From: Halomonas stenophila
GTDB lineage: Bacteria > Pseudomonadota > Gammaproteobacteria > Pseudomonadales > Halomonadaceae
Length of the DNA stretch: 39,818 bases
Assembly (NCBI RefSeq): GCF_014192275.1
Contig: NZ_JACHXR010000020.1
Coordinates: 1-39,818 of the forward strand
Reading direction: 5' to 3'
Below, in pieces: positions 24,483 to 31,990 of this stretch. How positions within the stretch are numbered: position 1 is the stretch's first letter; each line of letters opens with the position of its first letter. The translations under genes were made by a program, and so were the position numbers. The notes under the pieces were generated by a model. It was not told the DNA's origin. It worked only from the letters and a program-made list of their open reading frames with translations, and did no database searches.

Positions 24483-25581
24483 CTATAGGCCTTGCTTGAG
24501 GCTGGCCTCGATGAAAGCGTCCAGATCGCCATCCAGGACCTTGTCGCAGTTGCTCGACTGCACGCCGGTGCGCAGATCCTTGATGCGCTGGTCGTCCAGC
24601 ACGTAGGAGCGGATCTGGCTGCCCCAGCCGATATCGGCCTTGGAGTCTTCCGCGGCCTGCTTGGCGGCGTTGCGCTTCTCCATCTCGTGTTCCCACAACT
24701 TCGCCCGGAGCTGCTTCATGGCGAAGTCGCGGTTGGCGTGCTGGCTGCGCTGGCTCTGGCAGGCCACCACGATGCCGGTCGGCTCGTGGGTGATGCGCAC
24801 CGCCGAATCGGTGGTGTTGACGTGCTGGCCGCCGGCGCCGCTGGAGCGGTAGGTGTCGGTACGCAGGTCCGAGGGGTTGATCTCGATCTCGAAGCTGTCG
24901 TCCACCTCCGGCGACAGGAACACCGAGGCGAAGGAGGTGTGGCGACGGCCGCCGGAGTCGAAGGGGCTCTTGCGCACCAGGCGATGCACCCCGGTCTCGG
25001 TGCGCAGCCAGCCGAAGGCGTACTCGCCCTGGACGTGCACCGAGGCCGACTTGATGCCGGCGACCTCACCGGCAGACAGCTCGGTGATATCGGCCTTGAA
25101 GCCGTGATGCTCGGCCCAGCGCAGGTACATGCGCAGCAGCATGTTGGCCCAGTCCTGGGCCTCGGTGCCGCCGGAGCCCGCCTGGATGTCGAGGTAGGCG
25201 TTGTTCTCGTCCATCTCGCCGGAGAACATCCGCCGGAACTCGAGCTTCTCGAGGCTGGCCTGCAGGCCCTCCAGCTCGCGCTGGACCTCCTCGACGGTGC
25301 CCTCGTCCTCCTCCATCTCGGCCAGCTCGAGCAGGTCGGCGCTGTCCGCCAGGCCCTGGTCGAGTTCGTCGATGGTGGACACGATCGCCTCGAGGGTCGC
25401 CCGCTCCTTGCCCAGCTTCTGGGCATGGTCCGGATCGCTCCAGACGTTGGGGTCCTCGAGTTCGCGGGTGACTTCCTCTAGCCGATCCTTCTTCTCGGCA
25501 TAGTCAAAGATACCCCCTCAGGACATCTGTCCGCTCAGACAGGTCCTTGATGAGGTGGTTGATCGGGTTGGTTTCCAGCAT
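24483..25581 (-). CDS. prfB: Peptide chain release factor 2, programmed +1 frameshift
   Basis: RF2 is read as 25 codons (25507-25581) followed, after skipping one base at 25506, by codons 25505 down to 24483, for 365 residues, exactly the E. coli length. RF2 recognises UAA and UGA through the S-P-F tripeptide (R-K-S-P-F-D-S-G-G) and hydrolyses peptidyl-tRNA with G-G-Q (S-G-A-G-G-Q-H-V-N). The first frame, M-L-E-T-N-P-I-N-H-L-I-K-D-L, ends at an in-frame UGA. The shift site AGGGGGTATCTTTGAC is canonical, so the gene is autoregulated by RF2 level and not broken. prfB-lysS is a typical pair. Confidence 0.97.
25503..25518 (-). promoter_or_regulatory. RF2 programmed +1 frameshift site
   Basis: The minus strand reads AGGGGGTATCTTTGAC. 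The Shine-Dalgarno-like AGGGGG (25513-25518) is three bases before the slippery CTT, and CTT is followed by TGA with C as the next base, the weak UGAC context. When RF2 is scarce the ribosome slips +1 onto the TTT-G frame and makes full-length protein. Confidence 0.96.
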
Positions 25582-25654
25582 GGCGTTCGCCTGAATCTGA
25601 AAGAGATGAGGCGCGCGCCGGCACCCGGGCGCCGACGGCGGAGAAAAGACGAGC

Positions 25655-25660
25655 ATTGTA
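25655..25660 (-). promoter_or_regulatory. Possible -10 element for prfB
   Basis: TACAAT preceded by GC on the minus strand lies 74 bases upstream of the prfB ATG. The matching -35 is weak (TGGCCG-like at 17 bases), so only the -10 is offered. Confidence 0.35.
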
Positions 25661-25673
25661 GCGAAATGCAGCG

Positions 25674-25700
25674 CCAGCGGCCATCCTCCCGGGCCGCTGG
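25674..25700. terminator. Inverted repeat between prfB and fadL
   Basis: CCAGCGGCC (25674-25682) pairs with GGCCGCTGG (25692-25700), nine perfect base pairs around a nine-base loop. It sits 42 bases after the fadL stop and upstream of the prfB -10. There is no T run, so it may be a 3'-end hairpin for fadL. Confidence 0.45.
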
Positions 25701-25741
25701 GGCAGAAGCCGGGCTTGTCCTGACGGGGCCTGGTGCACGAG

Positions 25742-27091
25742 TCAGAAGCGATAGTCCACCGAGAGGGCGAAGACATCCGCCTCGACCTCGTAGTCGCCGG
25801 ACAGGTTGCCCCGGCTGGCGTTCTCGTTGGTGGGGGTCGCGTCCTGGTCGATCTCGACGTCGTCGCCGAAGACGTGCATATAGCCCGCCGTGACGCCCAG
25901 GTGGGTCGTGGGCATCCAGGTCGCGCCCAGGGTCGCCCAGCGGCGATCGGCATCCGGCACCCGGGGGGTGCGGTACTCGGCGCTGGGTACCGGCGTCTCG
26001 TCGACCCCCAGGCCGGCGCGCAGCATCCACTGCGGATTCAGGGTGTAGTTGGCCCCCACCGAGAAGGCCCAGGTATCGTCCCAGTTCTCGGTGGTCCGGC
26101 TCTCGCTGCCATCGTCGAACTCGACGACCAGCTCGTCGAAACTGCTCCACTCGGTCCACTCGGCATTGGCCATCAGCGCCAGCCGATCGGTCAGTTGATG
26201 GTGGACGCCCAGATTCAGGTTGGCCGGGGTGGTCAGATCGGCAGAACCGCCGGTATCGGAGACCCGGCCGGCATCGATGGCGCCCTCGGAGAGGGGATCG
26301 GTGCCATCGACGTCCAGATCGCCTTCCAGCGTCAGGTCGATCTCGGAACGATAGCTGACACCGAAGCGGGTCCGCTCCGTGGCCTGGAACAGGGCCCCCA
26401 GGGTATAGCCATACCCCCAGTCGTCCCCCGTCAGCTCGCCGATGACATCGTTCTGGCCGGGGGAGGCCCCCGGCACGCCCATTGCGGCCGCGCCGGCCCC
26501 GAAGTCGGTGGCGTTCGACAGGGTGGCATCGGCATATTGTGCCCGCAGGCCGACCGCCAGGTTCAGGCGCTCGGTGGCCCGGTAGTTCAGCGTCGGCTGG
26601 ATGTCGATCGTCTTCAGCTCGGTCTCGATGGCGTGATAGCGGCCGATCCAGTCCTCGTCGTATTTGGTGGAGAGGCCGTAGGGCGAGTAGATCGCCAGCC
26701 CTAGATCCCACTGGTCATTCAACTGGGACTTGGCGGCGAAGCTCGGCACCACGGCCGACTCGCCCCCCTCGCCCGAGGCGCTGGAGGTATAGGGCATGCC
26801 GAGCACATTGGAGGCCTGGCCGTCCTGCAACTCGAAGGTGGCGTCGATATAGGCCACGCCACCGGCCACCTGGTTGCCATCGATGTTACCGATGGCGGCC
26901 GGGTTATAGGCCATGAAGCTCACGTCCTCGGCGCCGGCGGTGGCGTTGGACAGGGCATTGGCGAGGGTCTTGGCGCTCTGCTCCCGAACCTGGAAGCCGG
27001 AGGCGGCCGCCTGGCTGGCGATCAGGGCCCCGGAGGCGAGAGCGATGGCAACGGTCAGCTTGTTGAACTTGTTGGGCATATGGCGAGGCAT
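25742..27091 (-). CDS. FadL/TodX-type outer membrane transport protein
   Basis: The 449-residue protein begins with a signal peptide (basic M-P-N-K-F-N-K, then a hydrophobic A-I-A-L-A-S-G-A-L-I-A core and A-A-A-S cleavage region). The mature start S-G-F-Q-V-R-E-Q-S and the N-P-A-A segment are hallmarks of the FadL family, beta-barrel channels for long-chain fatty acids or hydrophobic compounds. The chain ends in aromatic Y-R-F, an outer-membrane insertion signal. The ATG at 27091 is favoured because AGGA sits five bases before it; the one 12 bases on has none. A PsrA-like site lies upstream. Substrate cannot be fixed from sequence. Confidence 0.9.
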   Translation of the reverse strand: MPRHMPNKFNKLTVAIALASGALIASQAAASGFQVREQSAKTLANALSNATAGAEDVSFMAYNPAAIGNIDGNQVAGGVAYIDATFELQDGQASNVLGMPYTSSASGEGGESAVVPSFAAKSQLNDQWDLGLAIYSPYGLSTKYDEDWIGRYHAIETELKTIDIQPTLNYRATERLNLAVGLRAQYADATLSNATDFGAGAAAMGVPGASPGQNDVIGELTGDDWGYGYTLGALFQATERTRFGVSYRSEIDLTLEGDLDVDGTDPLSEGAIDAGRVSDTGGSADLTTPANLNLGVHHQLTDRLALMANAEWTEWSSFDELVVEFDDGSESRTTENWDDTWAFSVGANYTLNPQWMLRAGLGVDETPVPSAEYRTPRVPDADRRWATLGATWMPTTHLGVTAGYMHVFGDDVEIDQDATPTNENASRGNLSGDYEVEADVFALSVDYRF

Positions 27092-27180
27092 CCCTTTCCT
27101 GGTGGAGGATTGTTGTCGTTCTTGCCGCAGGGCGGTCCGATGAAGTCAGTGTTTGCGAATCCCGACGGCGCGATCAAGTC

Positions 27181-27194
27181 CAAACGTTCGTTTT
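27181..27194. promoter_or_regulatory. Possible PsrA-type operator upstream of fadL gene
   Basis: CAAACGTTCGTTTT contains the palindrome AAACG-TT-CGTTT and fits the (G/C)AAAC-N4-GTTT(G/C) pattern reported for PsrA, the fatty-acid-responsive TetR repressor of pseudomonads, except for the last base. It lies 90 bases upstream of the FadL-type gene, which would be a sensible target. Confidence 0.35.
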
Positions 27195-27300
27195 AATCCC
27201 AAAAATGCTAATACTTTAGTCGCACGATCGTTCGATGCCCTGCCTTTTCAACCAGTTAGATTAAAACCACCTCCGGCTGCCCAGGACGCTCCTCTGTCGC

Positions 27301-27332
27301 TTGACCCATGTGTAACGCAATGGTTTTACACT
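27301..27332 (+). promoter_or_regulatory. MerR-type promoter and operator for the merR-copA operon
   Basis: TTGACC (-35, 27301-27306) is followed after 19 bases by TTACAC, or after 20 by TACACT, the over-long spacing that MerR-family activators correct by twisting DNA. A dyad, ACCCATG (27305-27311 region) with CAATGGT (27318-27324), lies within the spacer, at the same place as the ACC...GGT operator of copA promoters. Being upstream of the regulator gene, it implies autoregulation of the whole operon. Confidence 0.7.
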
Positions 27333-27365
27333 GGGGCGCACTGCCAAGCCCCGGGAGGCCATGCC

Positions 27366-27803
27366 ATGAAGGTCAGCGAACTCGCCCGCCATGCCGGTGT
27401 CACCGCCGAGACGGTGCGTCACTATACCCGGGAGGGACTGCTGCGCCCCGAGCGCCACCCCGGTAATGGCTACCAGCTCTATGACGAAACCGACCTCGAG
27501 CGGCTGCGCTTTATCCAGCGGGCCCGAACCCTGGGGTTCGGGGTGGCCGAGATCCGCGAGATCCTCGAGCACGCCGACCAGGGCGACTCGCCCTGCCCCC
27601 TGGTGCGTGACCTGCTGGCCAGCCGGCTGCCGGAGATCCGCGCCCGCATCCAGGTACTCGAGGCCCTGGCCTCGCGCATGGAACAGGCCCTCGACGCCTG
27701 GGCCGACATGCCCGATGGCACCCCGGATGGCCACAGCCTGTGCCGGTTGATCGAGAGCTTTCCCGAGCCGCTGGAGAACGCCCGCAAGGAGACCTCCCGA
27801 TGA
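27366..27803 (+). CDS. MerR-family heavy-metal-responsive regulator
   Basis: The 145-residue protein has the MerR winged-helix N-terminus (M-K-V-S-E-L-A-R-H-A-G-V-T-A-E-T-V-R-H-Y), G-Y-R-Y-like G-Y-Q-L-Y-D, and the long dimerisation helix. Metal-site candidates are one Cys near residue 78 (S-P-C-P-L-V) and one near 125 (S-L-C-R-L-I-E). ZntR/CueR-type sensors use equivalent positions plus extra ligands in the loop; here the loop (D-M-P-D-G-T-P-D-G) has no Cys or His pair, so metal specificity is unclear. The stop overlaps the copA start (ATGA), making copper the likely signal. Start chosen from GGAGG spacing at 27355. Confidence 0.85.
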   Translation: MKVSELARHAGVTAETVRHYTREGLLRPERHPGNGYQLYDETDLERLRFIQRARTLGFGVAEIREILEHADQGDSPCPLVRDLLASRLPEIRARIQVLEALASRMEQALDAWADMPDGTPDGHSLCRLIESFPEPLENARKETSR

Positions 27804-30376
27804 ATCCCCCGATGCAGCATGAACGCATCGTCCCCACCATGAGCTGCCAGGGCTGCGTGAGCAGGATGCGACAGGCCATTCAGGCCCGCGATGAAACGGC
27901 CGAGGTCACAGGTACCCCTGACGAGCAGCACCTGTCGGTCACCTCCACCCTGGAGGGCGGTGCCCTGGACGAGGTGCTGCGCGAGGCCGGCTACCCGCCG
28001 GACGACACCGGCCGGGAGGCGGCCGATCACGACGACGAGCCGCCGCAGGGGGCCAGCGGGACGACGGCACCGGTCCCCTCGCCAGGCCCGCGGGCCGATG
28101 GCCTGGGCCAGTCGGCCACCCGACGCCTGTCGATCACCGGCATGACCTGCGCCAGTTGCGTCAAGACCGTGCAGCAGGCCCTGGCACGGACGCCCGGCGT
28201 GGTCAGTGCGGAGGTCAACTTCGGCACCCATACCGCCCAGGTGCGTGGCGATGCCGGCCCCGACGCCCTGATTCGGGCGGTGGAGGACGTGGGCTACGGC
28301 GCCGAGCCCATCGTCGACATGCGCGAGGCGGAACAGGCCCGGGCGGAGAAGGACGAGCAGACCTATCGGCAGCGCATCCGGGGCAGCCTCCTGTCGCTGG
28401 CGCTGGCCGTCCCGCTGATGGCCAGCATGTTCGTCCATCACCCCCAGCCGCTGGGCGGCGGCCGCCTCTACTGGCTGGCCGTGGGGCTGCTGACGCTTGC
28501 CGTCATGGCCGGGCCGGGCCGCCACTTCTTCGTCAATGCCTGGAAGAATCTCAGGCACCACCAGGCCAACATGGACACCCTGATCGCCATGGGCACCGGC
28601 ACCGCCTGGTGCTACTCCATGGCGGTGGTGGCCTTCGGTCCCTCGCTGCCCGAGGTGGCGCGGGGCATCTATTTCGAGGCCTCGGCGATGGTCATCGGCC
28701 TGGTGCTGCTCGGCAATGCCCTGGAGCTGCGCGCGCGGGGTCGCACCAGCGAGGCCCTCAAGCGGCTGCTCGACCTGCAGAGCCGGACCGCCCGGGCGAT
28801 CCGCGACGGCGAGGAACGCGAGATCGATATCGATGAGGTGCGGGAAGACGACCATATCCGCGTGCGCCCCGGCGAGCGCCTGCCGGTGGACGGCGAGGTG
28901 ACCGAGGGCCGTAGCCATATCGACGAGTCGATGCTCACCGGTGAGCCCCTGCCGGTGGCCAAGGGCGCGGGCGACGAGGTCAGCGCCGGCACCGTCAACG
29001 GCAAGGGCGGCCTCGTCTACCGTGCCACCCGGGTCGGGGCGAACACGCGGCTCGGCCAGATCACCGAGCAGGTGGCCAGCGCCCAGAACTCCCGGCCGCC
29101 CATCGGTCAGTTGGCCGACAAGGTGTCGAGCATCTTCGTGCCCTCGGTGATGATCATCGCCGTGATCACCGCGCTTGTGTGGTTCAACGTCGGCACCGAG
29201 CCACGGGTGATCCCTATGCTGGTCACCGCCACCACGGTGCTGATCATCGCCTGCCCCTGCGCCCTGGGCCTGGCCACGCCGATCTCCACCATGATCGGCG
29301 TCGGCAAGGCCGCCGAGCACGGCGTGCTGGTGCGCAGCGGCGACGCCCTGCAGACCGCCAGCCGGCTCACCACCCTGGTGGTGGACAAGACCGGCACCCT
29401 CACCGAGGGCAAGCCGAGGGTCACCGAGGCCGAGGTCCTCGCCGGCGGCGAGCGAGAGACCCTCGCCCTGGTGGCGGCCCTCGAGCGTGGCTCCGAGCAT
29501 CCACTGGCCGCGGCACTGATGGCGCATGCCGAGGCACAAGGCGTCGCCCCCGCCGAGATCACGGGCTTCGACACCGTCACCGGCGGCGGGGTCACGGCGA
29601 CGACCGTCGATGGCCGGCCGCTGCTGCTGGGCAATGCCCGGCTGCTGGAGAACGCCGGCATTTCGCTGGCGGCGGGCCGCGAGATCGCCGGCGGGCTGGA
29701 GGACAAGGCCCGCACCGTCGTTTACCTGGCCATCGACGGGACCCTGACCGCCCTGTTCGGCATCAGCGATCCCCTGCGTCACGACACCGTCGAGGCCGTC
29801 CGGCGGCTGCAGGCCGATGGGCTGCGGGTGGTGATGCTGACTGGCGACAATGCCCATACCGCCGCCGCCATTGCCGCCGAGGTCGGCATCGACGACTTCC
29901 GCGCCGACCTCCTGCCCGAGGACAAGCATGCCGAGATCGAGCGGCGCCAGGCCGCCGGCGAGGTGGTGGGCATGGTCGGCGACGGCATCAACGATGCGCC
30001 GGCCCTGGCTCGGGCCGAGGTCGGCTTCGCCATCGGCCAGGGAACCGACGTGGCCATCGAGAGCGCCGGCATCACCCTGATGCGCGGCTCACTGCACGGG
30101 GTCGCCTCCGCCATCGAGGTCAGCCGCGCAACGCTCACCAACATCAAGCAGAACCTGTTGGGTGCCTTCGGCTACAACGCCCTGGGCATCCCCATCGCCG
30201 CCGGGGTGCTCTATCCCCTGACCGGCACCCTGCTCTCGCCGATGATCGCTGGCGCCGCCATGTCGCTGTCATCGATCACCGTGGTCAGCAACGCCAATCG
30301 CCTGCGCCTGTTCTCTCCAAGCCGTGCGAGCGATTCCCCTTCCCCTGCCACTACCCCACAGGAGTCGCCCGCATGA
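27800..30376 (+). CDS. copA: Copper-exporting P1B-type ATPase
   Basis: The 858-residue ATPase pumps Cu(I) out of the cytoplasm. Two heavy-metal-binding domains lie at the N-terminus: the first is divergent but keeps CxxC (Cys16, Cys19), the second is canonical G-M-T-C-A-S-C (Cys117, Cys120). A ~60-residue Asp/Pro-rich linker separates them. Eight membrane helices are expected; the transmembrane metal site is the Cys485-Pro-Cys487 motif, the phosphorylation site D529-K-T-G-T, the HP motif His567-Pro568, and the hinge G-D-G-I-N-D-A-P. The ATG overlaps the merR stop. All key residues are intact. Confidence 0.95.
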   Translation: MNPPMQHERIVPTMSCQGCVSRMRQAIQARDETAEVTGTPDEQHLSVTSTLEGGALDEVLREAGYPPDDTGREAADHDDEPPQGASGTTAPVPSPGPRADGLGQSATRRLSITGMTCASCVKTVQQALARTPGVVSAEVNFGTHTAQVRGDAGPDALIRAVEDVGYGAEPIVDMREAEQARAEKDEQTYRQRIRGSLLSLALAVPLMASMFVHHPQPLGGGRLYWLAVGLLTLAVMAGPGRHFFVNAWKNLRHHQANMDTLIAMGTGTAWCYSMAVVAFGPSLPEVARGIYFEASAMVIGLVLLGNALELRARGRTSEALKRLLDLQSRTARAIRDGEEREIDIDEVREDDHIRVRPGERLPVDGEVTEGRSHIDESMLTGEPLPVAKGAGDEVSAGTVNGKGGLVYRATRVGANTRLGQITEQVASAQNSRPPIGQLADKVSSIFVPSVMIIAVITALVWFNVGTEPRVIPMLVTATTVLIIACPCALGLATPISTMIGVGKAAEHGVLVRSGDALQTASRLTTLVVDKTGTLTEGKPRVTEAEVLAGGERETLALVAALERGSEHPLAAALMAHAEAQGVAPAEITGFDTVTGGGVTATTVDGRPLLLGNARLLENAGISLAAGREIAGGLEDKARTVVYLAIDGTLTALFGISDPLRHDTVEAVRRLQADGLRVVMLTGDNAHTAAAIAAEVGIDDFRADLLPEDKHAEIERRQAAGEVVGMVGDGINDAPALARAEVGFAIGQGTDVAIESAGITLMRGSLHGVASAIEVSRATLTNIKQNLLGAFGYNALGIPIAAGVLYPLTGTLLSPMIAGAAMSLSSITVVSNANRLRLFSPSRASDSPSPATTPQESPA

Positions 30377-30447
30377 GCTGGATCGTCAATCTCACCGGCC
30401 TCGCCCTGATCGCCCTGATCGTCTGGTGGTTTTGGGTGGCCGGCTAG
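30373..30447 (+). CDS. 24-residue membrane peptide, possible truncated cupredoxin anchor
   Basis: The ATG at 30373 overlaps the copA stop (ATGA) and starts M-S-W-I-V-N-L-T-G-L, followed by a single hydrophobic helix ending W-W-F-W-V-A-G and TAG. In halomonads and pseudomonads I recall cupredoxin-domain proteins encoded after copA that begin with almost this N-terminal anchor (L-I-A-L-I-V-W-W-F-W) and continue for ~100 residues of copper-binding domain. Here the frame ends at once and the next gene's stop is only eight bases away on the other strand. It is therefore either a real small membrane protein or a truncation remnant. Confidence 0.55.
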   Translation: MSWIVNLTGLALIALIVWWFWVAG

Positions 30448-30455
30448 GTGGTCCC

Positions 30456-31115
30456 TCAGATCGGTGACTTGAGCGTCCGCAGGTAAGGCTTCAGGGTCGT
30501 GAACCCGTCCGGATACTTCTGCCGCGCCTCCTCATCGCTGACGGACGGCGGGATGATGACGTCCTCGCCCGGCCGCCAGTTCACGGGGGTCGCCAGGGTG
30601 TGCGTGGTGGTCAACTGAATGGAATCCAGCAGTCGCAGGACTTCGTCGAAGTTGCGCCCCGAGGTCATGGGATAGGTCAGCATCGCCTTGACCTTCTTGT
30701 CTGGCCCGATGATGAACACCGAACGTACCGTGGCGTTGTCCGCCGGCGTACGCCCCTCAGCTGTTCCCGCGAGGTCCTCCGGCAACATGTCGTAGAGCTT
30801 GGCGACCTCGAGTTTGTCGTCGCCGATCATCGGATAGTTGGGTGCCGCGCCCTGGGTCTCCTCGATATCCTTGGACCAGGCTTGGTGGTTGTCGACCGGG
30901 TCCACCGACAGGCCGATGATCTTGGTATCACGCTTGTCGAATTCGGGCTTCAGCTTCGCCATGTAACCGAGCTCCGTCGTGCACACCGGCGTGAAGTCCT
31001 TGGGGTGCGAGAACAGGATGCACCAGCTGTCACCGATCCACTCATGGAAGCGCAGGGTCCCCTGCGTCGTCTCCGCGGTGAAGTCCGGCGCGGTGCTGCC
31101 GATTCGTAGGCTCAT
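30456..31115 (-). CDS. 1-Cys peroxiredoxin (Prx6 type)
   Basis: The 219-residue protein matches Prx6-type peroxiredoxins, which reduce hydrogen and organic peroxides. The peroxidatic Cys45 lies in P-K-D-F-T-P-V-C-T-T-E; Cys32 is the only other cysteine in the N-terminal half and no resolving Cys is seen at the C-terminus. The G-R-N-F-D-E-V-L-R and P-V-N-W-R-P-G-E-D-V-I stretches are typical. The ATG at 31115 has AGAGG eight bases upstream, better than the ATG six bases earlier. Confidence 0.92.
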   Translation of the reverse strand: MSLRIGSTAPDFTAETTQGTLRFHEWIGDSWCILFSHPKDFTPVCTTELGYMAKLKPEFDKRDTKIIGLSVDPVDNHQAWSKDIEETQGAAPNYPMIGDDKLEVAKLYDMLPEDLAGTAEGRTPADNATVRSVFIIGPDKKVKAMLTYPMTSGRNFDEVLRLLDSIQLTTTHTLATPVNWRPGEDVIIPPSVSDEEARQKYPDGFTTLKPYLRTLKSPI

Positions 31116-31342
31116 GATCATGTCCTCTGGAAAAGGTGTAATCGATGCTGGGGAGGCGCGAACGCCTCCGCCGAGCGGCCCGCCCCTGTGCCTTCGCCGT
31201 CCGGGCACGCTGACCGCCGCATTGATCAGGGTATGCCACTTTGCCCCATCTGCAAGGCGAATCGGCTGCTAGATTGAACACAGGGAGCGCCCGGCACCTG
31301 ATGGCGGGCGTGTCCCCTGCTGGAGTGTTAGGGAGGCGCATC

Positions 31343-31762
31343 ATGCCCAGTCTGAACGGGGTGCTGGAAACGGCCCTCTACGTGGAAGACATGGCCCGGG
31401 CTCGAACCTTCTTCGAGGGAGTCATGGGACTCGAGGCCTTCACCGCCGATCATCGTTTCACCGCCTACGATGCCGGGGCCGGTACGGTGCTACTGCTCTT
31501 CCTGCGCGGCGAGACCCTCGAGACCGTGGTGCTGCCCGGCGACATGGGCACCATTCCGCCCCATGACGGTGCCGGACGGGTGCACATGGCCTTCGCCATC
31601 GCCGAGCGCGACCTGGCGGCCTGGGAGGCCCAGCTCGGCGATCACGGCGTCGCCATCGAGGGCCGCACCCACTGGCCAAGGGGCGGCGAGAGCGTCTATT
31701 TCCGCGACCCCGATGGCCACCTCCTGGAGCTGGCCACGCCCGGCGTCTGGCCCAACTACTGA
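31343..31762 (+). CDS. VOC superfamily (glyoxalase/dioxygenase fold) protein
   Basis: The 139-residue protein has the paired beta-alpha-beta-beta-beta units of the vicinal oxygen chelate fold: L-E-T-A-L-Y-V-E-D-M-A-R-A-R-T-F-F opens the first, and H-M-A-F-A-I and S-V-Y-F-R-D-P-D-G-H-L-L-E-L close the second. The H and the final E in these positions are usual metal ligands. Substrate is not determinable; glyoxalase I and fosfomycin-resistance proteins share the fold. GGGAGG lies ten bases before the ATG. It stands alone upstream of the T6SS genes and probably has no part in them. Confidence 0.85.
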   Translation: MPSLNGVLETALYVEDMARARTFFEGVMGLEAFTADHRFTAYDAGAGTVLLLFLRGETLETVVLPGDMGTIPPHDGAGRVHMAFAIAERDLAAWEAQLGDHGVAIEGRTHWPRGGESVYFRDPDGHLLELATPGVWPNY

Positions 31763-31801
31763 GACATGCCTCGCACCCGGCCCCTGCCCGGGCGGGCGGG
31801 C

Positions 31802-31857
31802 GGGCAAGAGCTTGCCAGCGGGGCAAGTTCTTGCCCGCCTGGGGCAAGACGTTGCCT
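31802..31857 (+). promoter_or_regulatory. Three palindromic activator sites upstream of hcp
   Basis: Sites are GGCAAGAGCTTGCC (31803-31816), GGGCAAGTTCTTGCCC (31821-31836) and GGGCAAGACGTTGCC (31842-31856). Each is GCAAG-N2-STTGC, with centres 19 and 21 bases apart, about two DNA turns. They lie about 70-120 bases upstream of the sigma-54 promoter, the usual range for enhancer-binding protein sites such as those of VasH. The binding protein is not in this window. Confidence 0.7.
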
Positions 31858-31922
31858 AATCAAACCTCGCCTCCTGCCGCAAGAAATCAATAAGCAACTG
31901 AAATAAAAACGTTAACCAGTGA

Positions 31923-31940
31923 CTGGCATGCCGCCTGCCT
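31923..31940 (+). promoter_or_regulatory. Sigma-54 promoter of hcp
   Basis: CTGGCATGCCGCCTGCCT has GG (31925-31926) and GC (31937-31938) separated by exactly ten bases, the -24/-12 spacing required by RpoN holoenzyme, with the preceding CT of the consensus. Transcription would start near 31950, leaving a ~40-base leader to the hcp ATG. The AT-rich stretch between the palindromes and this promoter (31857-31920) suits IHF bending, although no clean IHF site is seen. Confidence 0.7.
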
Positions 31941-31990
31941 CCTCAGGGGTGTCCATCGGACATCGTCATTCATCGTCAAGGAGCAGACTC

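Noticed and set aside
25504..25953. A separate 149-codon gene upstream of prfB
   Set aside because: Only its last 25 codons are real: they are the first frame of RF2. The rest is antisense to the FadL-type gene and non-coding sequence.
27479..29929. An 816-codon open frame on the minus strand opposite merR and copA
   Set aside because: It is antisense to well-conserved genes with all catalytic motifs, and its composition (His, Gly, Asp, Gln rich) is typical of a shadow frame.
31343..31762. The VOC-fold protein as a T6SS accessory or resistance gene
   Set aside because: It has host-like base composition, its own ribosome-binding site, and lies upstream of the hcp promoter and activator sites; nothing links it to the secretion genes.
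31890..31905. An IHF site in the AT-rich spacer before hcp
   Set aside because: AATCAA is present but the TTR half at the right distance is not, so I note only AT-richness.
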